A DNA stretch of 64,000 nt, from NCBI GenBank assembly GCA_030386875.1, contig CM059575.1, forward strand, positions 47,398,859 through 47,462,858, given 5' to 3'. The position numbers and the translations under genes are program-made. The DNA comes from Morinoia aosen (taxonomy: Eukaryota > Arthropoda > Malacostraca > Amphipoda > Talitridae). The notes under the pieces were generated by a model that made no database searches, was not told the DNA's origin, and worked only from the letters and a program-made list of their open reading frames with translations. Shown one piece after another: positions 36,844-49,257 of the stretch (positions within the stretch are counted from its first letter, which is position 1; each line of letters begins with the position of its first letter).

Positions 36844-37219
36844 TTTTCAGAACGAGAGCTGCTGGACCAGTGACACGTTATTGGAGGTGAACGCTGATGA
36901 ATATTTGGTTAGCAAATAGTAGAATGTATTAGGACGTTCTGGAACAACCCTACAATGATTTTAATGTATAATAGGGAGAAAAGAGTTTGGTATTGTAAAT
37001 TTTCCTCACGTATTTATTATACATATACCCATGTATATTTTTTCTTTTAAATATTTTAGGATTTGAGATATATTAGTAACCTTTTTTACTATTGTTTATA
37101 TATAGTTCAAATTTTCGTAATTATACGTGGTTCAGAAATGTGAAATCTTGCGATTTAATCAAAGTGTCGTATTATTTTGCTTCCCATTATATCAACAATG
37201 CACGAGCATTCTTAATATT
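36844..37219. other. Likely 5' flank of the interrupted Tc1 copy, then AT-rich DNA
   Basis: By position the first part should continue the Tc1 element upstream of its transposase start. I could not identify its terminal inverted repeat. No gene is seen. Confidence 0.35.
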
Positions 37220-37930
37220 TAATGCCTGAATTAAAACGATCAACGCAGAACACTATAGCATCAAACTGCCTGCACAAAAAGAACACCATCAAGCAAAAAA
37301 TAGACAACGATCGCCATAAACGTACGCCGAATAGCAAAACATGCAATCCAACAAACAAACCCTCCAGAGCATCCCATCACATTACCCACGCAAACACACA
37401 CTAAACGCACTGTACTCATACTAGAATCGCATATAGCAGCCCTGAATAAAACTCGAAGATTCGGTGACATGCTATCACAATCTTTGAGGCTAAATTTCAA
37501 CAATAATGCCACTTTTTCTGACAGTGACTCAGCCGCGACCTTCAATTTCTACTGCAAGTCATAGAAAACACCCCAGGTTATGGAAACAGATAAAAAAAAC
37601 GTTAGATATCTCATCATAATCGGACTTAGAAGATACTGAGAGAACAATAGGTGATGATTCAAAATCCAAACGACGAATTAGGACCCTCAGATTCATAACA
37701 GGCACCCAGTTAACATACGCAATTCCGTCAGAAACTCTTCACGAACAATTACTGTAAATCTCTGTCCCATTAAAACACTGTAACACGAGCATGGCTACAA
37801 GATTTGGGATAATTTGCAACAAATTAACCCAGACCCTCCTCATAAATCTAAGTTTTTTACGAAAGCTCATGCATTCCAGATTCGAAAGTTCTAATTTACA
37901 CGCACTGGCTGCCCCTCCACCCCTGAAATA
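37220..37930 (+). pseudogene. LINE reverse-transcriptase C-terminal fragment
   Basis: Around 37669 the plus strand encodes LRFITGTQLTYAIPSETLHE. This resembles the post-reverse-transcriptase segment of Jockey- or LOA-like LINEs, where an (L)R-x-I-T-x-A-x-x-Y-x-x-N-x-x-L-H-x-D motif is usual. After a stop it continues with MATRFGIICNKLTQTLLINL, matching the helical tail of such proteins. The upstream A/C-rich frame (37222-37404) is basic and not recognisable. No polymerase core is visible, so this is a 5'-truncated, degenerate copy. The clade is not certain. Confidence 0.5.
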
Positions 37931-38102
37931 AACATGATTCACTATTTGCCAAGCAAACCTAGGAAGAATGCAACTCTTCGTCCTCTCTCCTCTCCAGAGG
38001 ATGTGGAGGAAGACCAAACTACTTTCTTCTTGTTAAAAATTTAAAAGTGAAAAAAGGCTAAAAATTAGTCATTTCATTCTAAAATAAAAGAAATCAAAGA
38101 CG

Positions 38103-38127
38103 TTTCGGAGATCAGCTCCATCATTAG
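38103..38127 (-). ncRNA. Hammerhead-ribozyme-like core, left arm (decayed)
   Basis: The minus strand reads CTAATGA-T-GGAG-CTGAT-CTCC-GAAA. This is the hammerhead arrangement CUGAUGA, stem II, GAAA with one change in the invariant box (G to A). Stem II (GGAG/CTCC) is perfect with a 5-base loop. Stems I and III cannot be shown with confidence, so activity is unlikely. Hammerhead motifs are known from Penelope-like retroelements and retrozymes. Confidence 0.4.
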
Positions 38128-38551
38128 TTCTGCAAAAGACAAAGCCTGTTCAATGCAACGTAAGCATGAAAACATGGTCGATAATAAATTCAGGAATATA
38201 CAAAAGCCAAAAAAGACGAGCTAAGCCCGTTGTCTTCAATTGTTTTTTCCTGAAAAATATGCAAAGTTATGAAATCCTAAGGATCAAATCAAAATTACGG
38301 AAAGAACTGTCAATTATTTTAAAATCATCCTCACGAATAATTGTACAACACTTCTCGGCAATGCTGCGTATTGCTGAATGAGGAGAATGAGCCAGAAAGT
38401 TTTCAGTACGAAAACATGTTTAGCTCGTATCCCTGTCAGACAGTTAATGCATTGTTGTCCGTCTTTTTCCCTCTTTTGTATATTCTGGAATTTTTTATCG
38501 ACCATGTTACCATGCTTACGTTAGATTGATCATACTTTGTATTTTACAGAA

Positions 38552-38576
38552 CTGATGATGGAGCTGGTCCCCGAAA
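38552..38576 (+). ncRNA. Hammerhead-ribozyme-like core, right arm
   Basis: The plus strand reads CTGATGA-TG-GAGCTGGTCCCC-GAAA. Both invariant boxes are intact, and stem II carries one mismatch relative to the left arm. Convincing stem I and stem III partners around a UH cleavage site were not found by eye. Treat it as a candidate relic. Confidence 0.4.
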
Positions 38577-38640
38577 GGATTTTTTTTTAATTTTTTTAAT
38601 AAAATGAATAATGTTGTCAGCATTTTTTGCTTCTGAATTT

Positions 38641-40909
38641 TTAGTGAATCTGCGATAAGCAGAGTGAACATCTGTTTAGACTTTCTTCTTATACTTATTT
38701 ACTTGATTTTTCTGGGGTCTTGGCGAGCGGTTGGAACGGTTTTCCCCATCACGGGTGGGGAGCCCGATCCTCAGATACATCCTTCATATTATTATTATTT
38801 ACATCTCTTTTTCATCAATGTTATCTAAGATCGTTAATGCCCCTACTTGCTTGCTTTCTTCTCAACGCATTAACTGTCTATGTATATATTTGTATATATT
38901 ACAGGTATATTAGTGGAAGTAGGATATGTTGTACAGGTACTTTCAGGTACATATGTGAATTGGGGTGTGCGAGTGTGTGTGAGTGGCAGGAGTATGTGAC
39001 GATGGGTGCATGGAGACCGAATAAGGAGTGGCGCACATGAACGGACACGAACGTATGTGATTTTTTCCTCATGTATATAGGTGCTAAATACGGTTAAAAT
39101 TTGTAAGTGTGTATTTGTAAGATTGTGGAAGTTTAATAGAGTGTAAATCTATGTGTGCAAGATAAAGCCTGCACCCATGTGTTTTATCAGGTTCTGTTGT
39201 TGTTTTGGTATGGGTAACTGTGAACAGAGCGCACTATTAGGTTGAAGAGCCTAGTTAATTTCGTAATTGAATAATATTTTGACTGTGTACGAGTGTAGTG
39301 GTACAGCTGTAGATAAATGCAAGGGTGCAATAGGGTGCAAGTGCTTGTGTATATATCGTATATGTATATATACAGTATGTACTTATTATTTATATAAAGT
39401 ATACATATTTAATTTATGTATATTTATACGAAGAAATTGACTAAAAAATCAATAAGGTATATTATACATATGTGAATGTGTATTTATATGTATAAAGGTG
39501 TGCATACATTTATGAATGTGTAGGAAAATGGCCAGGTATGTGTATGCTGTACAGGTGAATAAGTAAGAATTTTTTATTTGCGGGAGCGAATGCATGTGTA
39601 TATGTACACATATATGTAGTGAGAAATATAGGAAAAAAATTAGAGTGATAAAATAAAATAAAGAACAAATGAATAGTTGAAAAATTTACAAATAAATGAG
39701 ATCGAATAAAATATTAAATAGAAAACTCTACGAAAGGGTAAATAAGCAACTATTAACAGTATACATGAAAAATATGTCTGAATATGTTTTGTTGCTCTTT
39801 CCTGTAGTAAAGAGGAACCTTGCAGTAGTGCTCGGTGAGTCTTAGCGAAGGTTAGGATTTATGTTATGTATATTAAGCCCTGATCGGAATCCCCACTTCT
39901 TAAACCCCTTCTCAATTTAAAAGCTCTATATAGTATAGAAAACAGCACTTGGACCTTAAATTTTGCATGCTCATATGCGCCTGTCGTTTTGTTCGCCTTC
40001 TTCTATCTTTTCCAGTTTCCCTTCCTTTCTCTCTTCTGGCACACTCTGTACTAAACTCTAGTTCTTTTCTCTCTTACGTTTCTTGCTACCAATACCCCCC
40101 CGCCCTCCCCCATCCCACTCACATCTTCATTCTACACTCTACACTCTTCTCACTTTTCACTCTGCGGTCATCGCAGCGACTCCAAGGCAAAGATTCCTCA
40201 CCCGGCTCCCGCTCAATATCCCTATTCAAAAGTCGCATCCCTAAGCTTAGGACATAAATGAGCATCAGTTAATCCCACCTTGATGACGCTAATCGTTCGC
40301 TTTTTTCGGTTTTAAGAAGAACAAGTAACACTGACTCCGCTAGACAACCAACTCGACAGCCAAACGAAGACCGACACAATGAACGCTTTCAGCGTTTGAG
40401 CAGAATATATTTTAGAAAGCACGAGCGTCTGATTCATTGTCCTCGCCTCATCCACTCCGGTGTTGTGCAGACACTTAGTTCAGTCCCTTGTTCTATCCAA
40501 GTGTTCACTCATGATGTTATCGTCGGAGCGAACTTGAAAAGAAGAGTCTGAGAGCTGGTGCCAAATCCGAACTTTACACTCGGCTTGGAGTAGAAGAGAT
40601 GGGTGATACTCAACAAGAAGTGTCTTCAGAGAAATTATTTTACCAAATGCATCAAAACGTAGATTTAAATTCTTTCAAGCCACAATATTACTTATCGGTA
40701 ATCATGAGTTTGCGAGTTTTTGCTCAAGAAAATATGTTCTGCACAGGAAAGGAACCGTTTCTTAATAGCTGGAGGTCTTCACAGTTCGGTTTGCAACCCT
40801 TCATGGGTCAAATCCCCCAGTTTTATCACTTCTGTAAATTTTGTGGGTGATGTAAAACTCAGTTTATTATTAAATGATAATAGATTGATTTGGAAATGAA
40901 TGTGCAATC
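38641..40909. other. No supported gene; TG/TA-rich stretch
   Basis: 38880-39720 is rich in GTGTATATGT-type cryptic simple sequence. 40090-40160 is pyrimidine-rich. Open frames of up to 106 codons (38720-39040 plus) have no recognisable domain. 40380-40560 contains a TATA-like string (AATATATTTTAG) in moderately GC-rich DNA, but no LTR pair was found. Confidence 0.45.
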
Positions 40910-40911
40910 AT

Positions 40912-41288
40912 ACAGCAGTAAGCGTGGAGTGTTGTGGCCGTAAGGGTGGAGGGGTTTGACTGTGAGCAGACACCGTTTTGGTGTGATAGTGAGCGTGGTC
41001 TAGCAGTGAGCGTGGAGTTCTTCGGCTGTGAACGAGGAGAGCTTAGGTAGTGAGCGTGAAATTCTTTGGCTGTGAGCGTCGGGTGTTCAGGCAGCAAGCG
41101 TTGAGCACTTTGGCAGCGAGTGTGGAGTGGTCCAGCTGTGGGAAGGTTGACTAGTGTGGTCTGGCAGTGAGCGTGGTGTGCTCTGGTCAGAGAGTGAGAT
41201 CGTAGTGTTCTGGACAGGCTGTGAGCGTTGATTACAACTGCATTGAGCGTAGAATGTGATGGCAGTGAGCGTGGGGTGTATTAGCTTT
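40912..41288. repeat. Irregular minisatellite, unit about 20-30 bp (GCAGTGAGCGTGGAGTG)
   Basis: The motif GGCAGTGAGCGTGGAGTGNT recurs about a dozen times with substitutions and length changes (for example AGCAGTGAGCGTGGAGTTCT, GGCTGTGAGCGTCGGGTGTT, GGCAGTGAGCGTGGGGTGTA). It is GC-rich against AT-rich flanks. Confidence 0.75.
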
Positions 41289-44200
41289 GATGGAGTCCAA
41301 ATTTGTATTACTTTATAAATTACAGCGTCTCGAATCCAAGCGTCTCTGCGTAAATATGTTTGTTCAGCGAAATGTTAGTTTTCATTAACCATGCCTATTT
41401 ATTATGGTTGCTGCAGTGGAAGGAGTTGACCCCCTTGAAATTATGTGTATTGGTGACTCAAAGAGATTAATTAATTTTTGGACACGGGGAAAACACAAAA
41501 TAATAGACAACTAGACTTGGATTTTTTCAGCAAATTTGATTTTTTAACAATTAAGAGTATGTAGTTCAAACTAATGATCAAAAGAAGCTTATCATCGCTG
41601 ACATTAATTTTTCATGCGTAGGTTTCTTCGTATATCAGAAGTCTCACTAAAGACATGATTTAGTGCAGAACTGAAAGTTGAATATGAATGTCAATTGTTT
41701 ACGAGTGCCTTGTGAATAATTTCGATGCCGTGGTCTTCCAATATTCAAGAACACAAATTTATGATGATAATTGTGGATCATTGTATGTTACCACGTAGTG
41801 AACTGCATCAGTTTAATCCTCTGCATTTATGAACGAAGAAAATTTTGGTTACTAGACGTACAAGTATTGACAAATGTGATATTTATGAAATTCATTGTAT
41901 GATTAATAAATGGCAAGCTTCGAAGAAAGGAAATTTTTGTTAATCTACATATCTAGTTCATTTACAGCCGTAGGTTGATAATATGTGTTCTTTTGGAGTG
42001 CTAAACTTCTTTCAATAAAAAAGATAAACAAACATACAATATTAATCAATCATACTTATTTGGTATATCAAAATCAGACTAATTAAGATACTGCTGCAAT
42101 ATCAACCTCGTGGTGCGGTCATTAACCTTTTCCGTAACGCAGGAGGTTAAGCATCAGAAACGGATTGAAAAAATACCCTCGTTTGATCGCAGTTCTATAC
42201 CTGCATTGCGTTACACGCTCTATGACGGTAATAACAAAAGGAGAAAAGGAGCAGCGAAGACTAGAGAAAACTCTTCTACACGCAGAGCATGCTCTGAACG
42301 CACACATTACTCCTCTACAAATTAAGAAGCTAAGAAAAACATTTCTGTAACTCAACTGTAATGACGGAGCGAACATGAAGATGTTTCCTTTTATTGATGC
42401 TCATCTGAAACTCAGTCGTCTAGGAAATCGAACGTTAATTCTATTGTGTTTGCAGTCTGATAGTTACTCTTCCAAATGAGTGTTTCAATCAGTTCACAAT
42501 TTAATCTCATTTTTTTTTTAATATGTGTTATGAAAGGATTTTTCTCAACACATAATGGATCATCCATATCTGCTAATTCTGAATACATGCACTTCATTTG
42601 CATTATTGATGTCTTGCATAAAAAAAGCCGCGCGCTTGCTCAAGTCTTCAAGAGCAAAGGAAATATTCAAATCTGCATAAACAGCCCCAAGCTTGCTGAA
42701 ATCAATAGATAGTGAGGAACACCGCTGGCTCGGGGCGCAGTTCTTTGTTTCATCAAAGCTGCTCCTCAACGCTTCTCATCTGCGTTAGGTCACGAGGCAG
42801 TATTATTTTTATCGGTGGAAGCAAGGATTTCTCTAATTAAAAACGAACATAACTACATGAATTTACATTTGCTGTGACGCATCGAGCGCCAATAAAGCCT
42901 TATATTTGTTTTTTTTTTCGAAGTCTTTGTCCTGTTTGGCGTCACCCTCACTGTTTAACATTGACAACGCCGGTAAATTCAACCGAAAATCGATGACTTT
43001 CTCTACTTGAGGACAAGCAGTGATGCGTCTAAATCCTTCAGTCAAGCAATGACTGCAATTCAAAAGCTCGGCACCTGCATTGTGGCAGAAATCACCGAAG
43101 GCTCCGTGAGATAATGCGGTGGGACTTTTCACTTTGTTATCAAAATTTGCAACGTTCTTAATCGAGTAAATAGGAAAAAAGCGTCAGAGCTGTTTTCTTA
43201 AAGTGATTTTATTTTATTTTATGGTGATGCTGTCCGTTTGTCCTTCTCTGTTCTAATTTCTCAAAATAATACAGAGAACATTTTGAAAAGTATGTTGATA
43301 AATATTAAGCCTCAGAAATTGATCTTTATCCTTGCGATAAAAGTAAGGTCAACAAGTTTTGGTCAATGTTCACTGAGCTTATCAGGAGAGTATCAATAAA
43401 CTCACTTTTTTCCCTACAGTTACAGTAGAGATCCTTCCATTAGAAGAATTATATATATGCAGGAACTGAATTTCGTAGTCTGTTTAAACAGTAACCTAGG
43501 AAATAAAATAAGAAAAGTATTAATGATCTAAAACAATGTTACAAGAGCTCATCTTTCGATGTCATATAATGTAGATGGAGAGATTCGATTTATGCTACAA
43601 CGGATTAATTCCATCAAAACAAAATATAAAATGGGCGAAGAAATAGTCGAAAATGATCTAACTAATTTCAGCTTTTGTTCTCTTTATTTCAGACGCTCCA
43701 CTTGAAAGGTTCATCACGAAGATTATTTTCAGTTAACTCTCAGATAATATTATCTATTTAAATGCAAAGTATATAAGCCTCGAAAATATGTAACTAATTT
43801 GTTCAATATCCGTCATAAATGTTTTGTGTATTAAAACGTCTACAAATTAATTACTCCCGTGAATTTTTCAGCAAACTTATAAACCTCTACAATACGGAAC
43901 TCTGCTGTCAGATGAACACCATACATATTTTGCATGGAAAAAACTGTTTCTCATCTAAGAAAGAGGTCCAAATCATTATATCGCAGTCACTTCTGTGGCG
44001 GCAACACTGGGCAGGATGGCAGACAGGCGGCACCCGCAACTAGCCGGAGAGCGGATATTGTAACTCCATGCACCACAGCGTCGGGACCAACACGCGTGCC
44101 AATTTTCGTCTGACTGTGTTAACAGTTCAGCGGTGCTTCAGCGAGCTCAGGAAGATACCGTTACGACAGTGTAAAGCAACCCAAAATCACCTAAAATCCG

Positions 44201-44639
44201 AAGACTTACATTATGCCCAGCTAAAGTTCTTGTGTTCTAAAATTTGTGAAAAATATTTTCATATTTTGTTCTTGATCATAAGAAATCGTACTTTTGAATT
44301 AATTTGATGTCCTTTGAATAACTAAGCAAACACGTATTAGCGTAATAACCAGTTCCTAAAAATTTCAAGAGGTATTTTAGCCACCATCGAAGAATTATCT
44401 ATACTCTATCATTGGAACAGGACAAACGTCCAACTACAGTATAGCAGCCATGATATAAGAAACAGAAAAGCAACAGCCTTATAATTTTTTATTGAATGAA
44501 TTATGGGGAACCTTTCAAATAAATGTAGATAAAATGAATATCTATAACAAAATTTATTCATAAGTTGAATAAAAAGGCAAATTATCAAGAAAGTCAGATA
44601 CATAAATCGCTAGTATTGTATGTAGGTCTATAAGTGTTG
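41289..44639. other. No confident gene; one 89-codon open frame noted
   Basis: On the minus strand, 42863-43132 is open for 89 codons and has a protein-like composition (HNAGAELLNCSHCLTEGF, then ACPQVEKVIDFRLNL), including a C-x-x-C. I do not recognise it. A nine-A run inside it invites frameshifts. It could be an isolated exon or a transposon remnant. 42110-42350 is open on both strands without a recognisable product. The rest is AT-rich. Confidence 0.35.
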
Positions 44640-45230
44640 GAGATCGCGTGATGAATGAGTATAAAGCATTTCAAATGTCAGATGCAAAACCGGAGACCGG
44701 AAAACCTCCAAAACTGTCAGCACGAATAATTCTAAGAATGCTATCTGGCTAAAAACGACTTTCTGTGACAGCGTCTTTAATTTCTCGTCTGATTCGTAAA
44801 GAGCCAGGGAATATTCTCGTGCATGTGGCAGTTTCTTGCAGGTTACGAAATGTAAAATTGCATGCTAGGCTGCCAGCCGGCAGTCCTTTCTTTTCATCCA
44901 TAACCAAAGGGGCCATCTTGATTACGTGAGAGATCATATTATTTGAAGTCATCCACAATGAGATAGAGTTAACTTGAGAGAGGAATCGCGTTCAACGTGT
45001 TCGGGTTTGACGTTAAAATTTAAGTACGACACATATCAATCGAAAAATTATTCTCTGAATAAGTTAAAAAATCCATATAGGGTGAAGGAGAGTGTATGAT
45101 GGTGTGGGGAATGATTTCTCCAGTAGGAATGGGTCAAAAAATGGCTGAAAACCGAGGAACTGTGGCTTTGGTTAATAGACATAGATATTATCAACATTTC
45201 TTGAACTTTCCACATAATTCAATTAGTATT
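44640..45230 (+). pseudogene. Second Tc1-like transposase pseudogene
   Basis: In shifting plus-strand frames the translation gives a helix-turn-helix tail (PETGKPPKLSARIILRMLSG) and a second DNA-binding segment (SLISRLIRKEPGNILV, then RNVKLHARLPAGSPFFS, the LHARRP-KPLLS motif of Tc1). Further on, near 45090, is the DDE core MMVWGMISPVGMG and RYYQHFLN. Stops and frameshifts are frequent, and the segment with the first catalytic aspartate is missing or unreadable. The C-terminal third is not found. It is a different subfamily from the copy at 33590-34646 (VWGMIS against WCGDVSAHQG). Confidence 0.7.
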
Positions 45231-46881
45231 GTTTGAGTAATAAACTACTATGTGCTGTTGTTATAACACGGAAAGGTTACCAACCTAAAAGAGTTTACAT
45301 TCTATGGCGAAGTATATATACCGTGGTAAGACTCCTGTTACGCAGTAGAACTCGAGAAGTAACTTATTTTAAACAAGCTAACTTACTTATTTGTGTTATG
45401 ACAGAAACTTTGGATTAAATTTAAGTGAAATGAGCACATGAGTGATCGATGTGCTGACTCGAGTTGAAAATATGCAATAAAATACAGAAATAAATCAGCT
45501 ATGGGTTGCTGGGGATATCTTCACCCTTTAAAGAAGCTCTGAGTTCCCGAGACCCCTCGAGCAAATAAATTCCATGCGAAAGATTGCATGATGCACTCGT
45601 CTCTCTGAGGACTGCAGGTGAGGACGAGAAGGAAACGCAGTGGGTCTAACCCTACAATAAAATTTGACTTGCATCAGTTTCACAGAGTCCTGCCGTGTGT
45701 ACTGCGACAAAAACGGCTCCGAAAAACGTAGACGCAAGGGAAAATAAAGCTAGCAGTTGTCATTATGTTTAAGAAACAATGGAGTGGGTATGTACCTCTG
45801 AGAAATAAACAGCACACAAAAGTACGGACCATGTTTATGACCGTAGTTTTTTAGCTAAATGAATGAAGCACGCACAGGACACAATTTTGTGAAGAAAAAA
45901 AGCTCGTTGCTTTTTTTCAATGGGACTCAGTTGAGATGATGACAATGCATCTCAATTTATGGAAAAAAGAATCACCACGTTATGTTTCTAGTGTCGTATT
46001 TCAGACGCTTAATTTAAAGTAAAGCACACCTTCTGCGAAAGCTGTGGAAGATTATATGATCTTAAAATCCCACCAGGGTTCGTTATTCACTCAAATCATC
46101 CTCGAATCACTTTTGGAAGTTTGTGTGTGTTATTAATAATGCGTGTTGAGAAATCATCTGAAAATGTACTTAGTGCAACTTGTTTTTTGAAGGGAAACGA
46201 AGAGCTGTGAATTTTATCATCAAAAATTCACAAAGATAATGAAGTTGGCTAATGGAAGCTAATTAATGACAATTTTTTAGCAGGTTCTGCTAATCTTCAC
46301 CAACACCAAAAGAGCGTTGACAAATACAAATCAGATGGACACGGTTACAACAATATTTAACTGTGAATCATTCATCTGCTGATTGTTTCTATAATGCAAA
46401 GCTAGCCAATGCCGTCACTCCAAGGTATAGAATGGCATTTTAGAGTAATTTAACAGTTAGGTTAAATAAATATTTGGAGGTCATCACCAGCTCTTAAAAA
46501 ATTTACGTGCAATTCCAAAACGTTTGAAACTAATGTAATACTCATTCACATTTTTTCATGCTCTTATTTTTGCGGAACATGTTTTGTAATTTTTACATCA
46601 CCCCAAAAATATCTTATTTTTAAATTTCCTTTCTTTGGTGATGGATCGAGAGTCAAACATGGTTAATATAATTTCATTCGGACACAACTTAATTTTGATT
46701 CCGCAGAGTAGTCACAATTTGTCACTCAATGAAGCGTTCAACAGTTGGTAAAATTTCAAGAAAGCTCAAAGCATTGTTGAAATACCCTATATATTTTTAG
46801 GTTAAATGGAATTGTTCACAGGAGAAAATTTTTTTTTTCCTATAATTCTTTTTTACAATTGGAACAGACCCAACGATCAAA
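45231..46881. other. No supported feature
   Basis: AT-rich DNA. A 69-codon minus frame (45528-45737) has a basic composition but no recognisable motif. Confidence 0.5.
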
Positions 46882-47343
46882 AAGCTAAACAACCAATAAT
46901 TTTTATGTTAACTAGAAAATAATACCATAATTAAAAGAACGTTACACTGAGCTCACTGTGCAATGCATTTTCACTCTTTTTTCACGAATAAAACCAGCCG
47001 AATTTTATAGAAAATTTGGGTTGCTGAACCCGAACTAATAATAATTCTCTGCTAGGTCAACGTTCGGAGAAATTTCACTTTTTTAATTTTAATAAAACGC
47101 TACAGGACGTCAAGAAGCTAAACAACCAATAATTTTATGTTAACTAGAAAATAATACCATAATTAAAAGAACGTTACACTGAGCTCACTGTGCAATGCAT
47201 TTTCACTCTTTTTTCATGAATAAAACCAGCCGAATTTTATAGAAAATTTGGGTTGCTGAACCCGAACTAATAATAATTTTCTGCTAGGTCAACGTTCGGA
47301 GAAATTTCACTTTTTTAATTTATTTAAAACGCTACAGGACGTG
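46882..47343. repeat. Tandem duplication, two copies of about 230 bp
   Basis: AAGCTAAACAACCAATAATT starts at 46882 and again at 47115, a period of 233 bp. Nearly every base between is repeated, through GGTCAACGTTCGGAGAAATT to CGCTACAGGACGT. I see only a few substitutions and one-base indels, so the duplication is recent. No gene lies inside. Confidence 0.9.
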
Positions 47344-48182
47344 AAAATTACAAAATCCCACGTACACGAGACACACGAACAAAATAAGGGAAAAATAAAA
47401 AATTGACCAGTCGCTGTTCATTTCTATCGCCGTTCGTTTCATAAATCACACAACTCTGCTTTAAAATTAAAAAGCGGTTGCAGGCGTCAACGCCTCAGTT
47501 ATCTTCCTGCTAGAGAACGAATAACTCCATCTCGCTGTGTTTCGTAATTTTATAGACTGCTTTGTTAAAACAGTGACGTACTGTTTGAGTGACTTGGTAC
47601 ATTGTACCAAATTTTGTGGAGCATTGAATGGGCAACAATATTCCGCTTGTGTGTCATTTCACCAGTCAACTTTTTCTACGTCTGCACTGACGCGATTTAT
47701 GGTTCCTGGAAACGGTCATTGACTGCTTCAGTAAAATAAGCATACGTAGCATATTTTGGGTGCCATGCAGGAGACCAGAAAATGAATCGGGCTCCCCACA
47801 TTTGTTGTACGAAGTGTGCATCATCTCTGAATGCTTGGATGCATGGGAAAATAGTTTACGTACGTTTGGTGTGCCCGCTGTTAGGCGTGAACCAACAAAC
47901 CACACCACCAATTGCTATTTCTGCATAGCACCATACCTGAAAAAATAAATTAATACGCACCAGAAGAGGAAAATTGAATACCCTCTGTCATCATCTCATT
48001 TACTCAGTGGCCCATGGAGAACGATAATCAGTCCCCGTTCCTCCTCGCGCTAAAATTTCGACAGACCGCGATTTGGAGGACGATCGAACTGAATTTCTAG
48101 TGTTACTAAGTGTTTCACACTCCAGTGACGCTGATACATAATTTGAATCGACAAGTACCTTCTGTAACGTACACAGAATCAC
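47344..48182. other. No confident gene
   Basis: Overlapping open frames of 60 to 80 codons on both strands (47537-47948) have no motif I recognise. The last 150 bp may be the eroded start of the pseudogene that follows. Confidence 0.35.
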
Positions 48183-48905
48183 ACAAGGTGAACTTCATGA
48201 CCAGATGATTGATTTAGAACTTCAAAAGAATAAAGCTGAACTCTAAGCATGCAAATTGCAGCAGTAGTATCAACTGGAGGATAAAGTTAAAATATCTACT
48301 CTTCGAAATCTTCAAAAAGAACGGTATATATTTTTCAACTATGACGATAACTTAATATTTTACAATGGTGGTGAAGGTTTGAAGCTGAAACTAAAAATTC
48401 CGTACGTAGCAGACTACAGGAAATTGTTTATAGACACCTCGAAAACAAGCCTGAACGCTGCGCGATTGCAAAACAGTATTTTATTCAACGTGTCAACGCC
48501 TTCTGGATCGTATGAACTACAATCAACGTATGTGGTAAGGACATGGTGGTTTTAAACTAATACCTATTGTACTAGGTTTATAAGGTGGGTGCAGAAAGTA
48601 CTGTTGGTTTATATCTGAGTGGAATAGCCGTGAGTGGCATGCCCAGTACAAACAGAAGGAATGGCCTTTAAGAACAGTTTTGATCTCCGGCAATAAAAAT
48701 ATTTAATACGAAACTCTAGTGAACACTGACAGTTTTGTCCGGTTACCGTTGCACGTAAAACTTGGACTTGTGAAGCAATGCAAAGGCCCTTGACAAAGTT
48801 TCCACGCCTAAAAACAGAAAAGTTAAACAGAGGTTAATTACAGGTCCCCAGATGCGCGAGCATTTGAAAGACAAAAAGGTTGAATCTGTCTTCTACCCTA
48901 AGTAG
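48183..48905 (+). pseudogene. 5' part of a pseudogene of an uncharacterised arthropod protein family
   Basis: The plus strand encodes, with stops and one gap, pieces that match a protein family I know from many arthropod genomes but which has no assigned function. The pieces are a leading helix (DQMIDLELQKNKAEL), RKLFIDTSKTSLNAARLQNS (family W-R-L-F-I-D-S-S-K-x-S-L-K), QKEWPLR, and LPLHVKLGLVKQCKGP (family P-L-H-I-K-L-G-L-M-K-Q). A region that should contain a C-x-x-C segment is missing near 48545-48600. The end of the family appears at 53740-54078, beyond a large insertion. The family is often repetitive in genomes and may be transposon-encoded; that is inference. Confidence 0.7.
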
Positions 48906-49115
48906 CTACATGCCTGTCAGTATTTTCAAAATGTTAGTAAACAGTTCATGAGCCAGTATCGTACTGAAAATTAAGACAAATGTGGAGGACAACACACTAG
49001 TCATTTTTTAAATTTTTGCTGATTGTGTTTTGTCGTGAAATCAAAATAAACATCTTTTCATCTATGCCCTTTCCGTCTTAACAAGTTATAGCAATGACGT
49101 AAAACATAACTGATC

Positions 49116-49182
49116 TAACTCAACCTAACCTAACCTAACCGAACGTAACGTAACCTAACGTAACCTAACTTAACCTAACCTA
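49116..49182. repeat. Degenerate interstitial telomere-type repeat (CCTAA)n
   Basis: AACCTAACCTAACCTAACCG is followed by AACGTAACGTAACCTAACGT and further variants. It is the longest of the three pentamer patches in the window and ends about 75 bp before the 4.4-kb element. Confidence 0.75.
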
Positions 49183-49257
49183 TCATTCGCCCGCATTCGA
49201 GCGGGCAGAGATCCTATAGGAGCGTTACGATCTTTCCCGCTCAAAAAACTTGAATAA

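Larger units (their letters stand above)
38045..38640. repeat. Inverted repeat with hammerhead-like cores in both arms
   Basis: The left arm (about 38045-38240) and the right arm (about 38440-38640, reverse-complemented) share ACGTAAGCATG, then ACATGGTCGATAA-AAATTC, then GAATATACAAAAG, and the AGCTCCATCATTAGTTCTG / AGCTCCATCATCAGTTCTG block. Identity is moderate. The arms could be two retroelement ends inserted head to head, or one foldback element. The roughly 200-bp loop has no gene. Confidence 0.6.
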
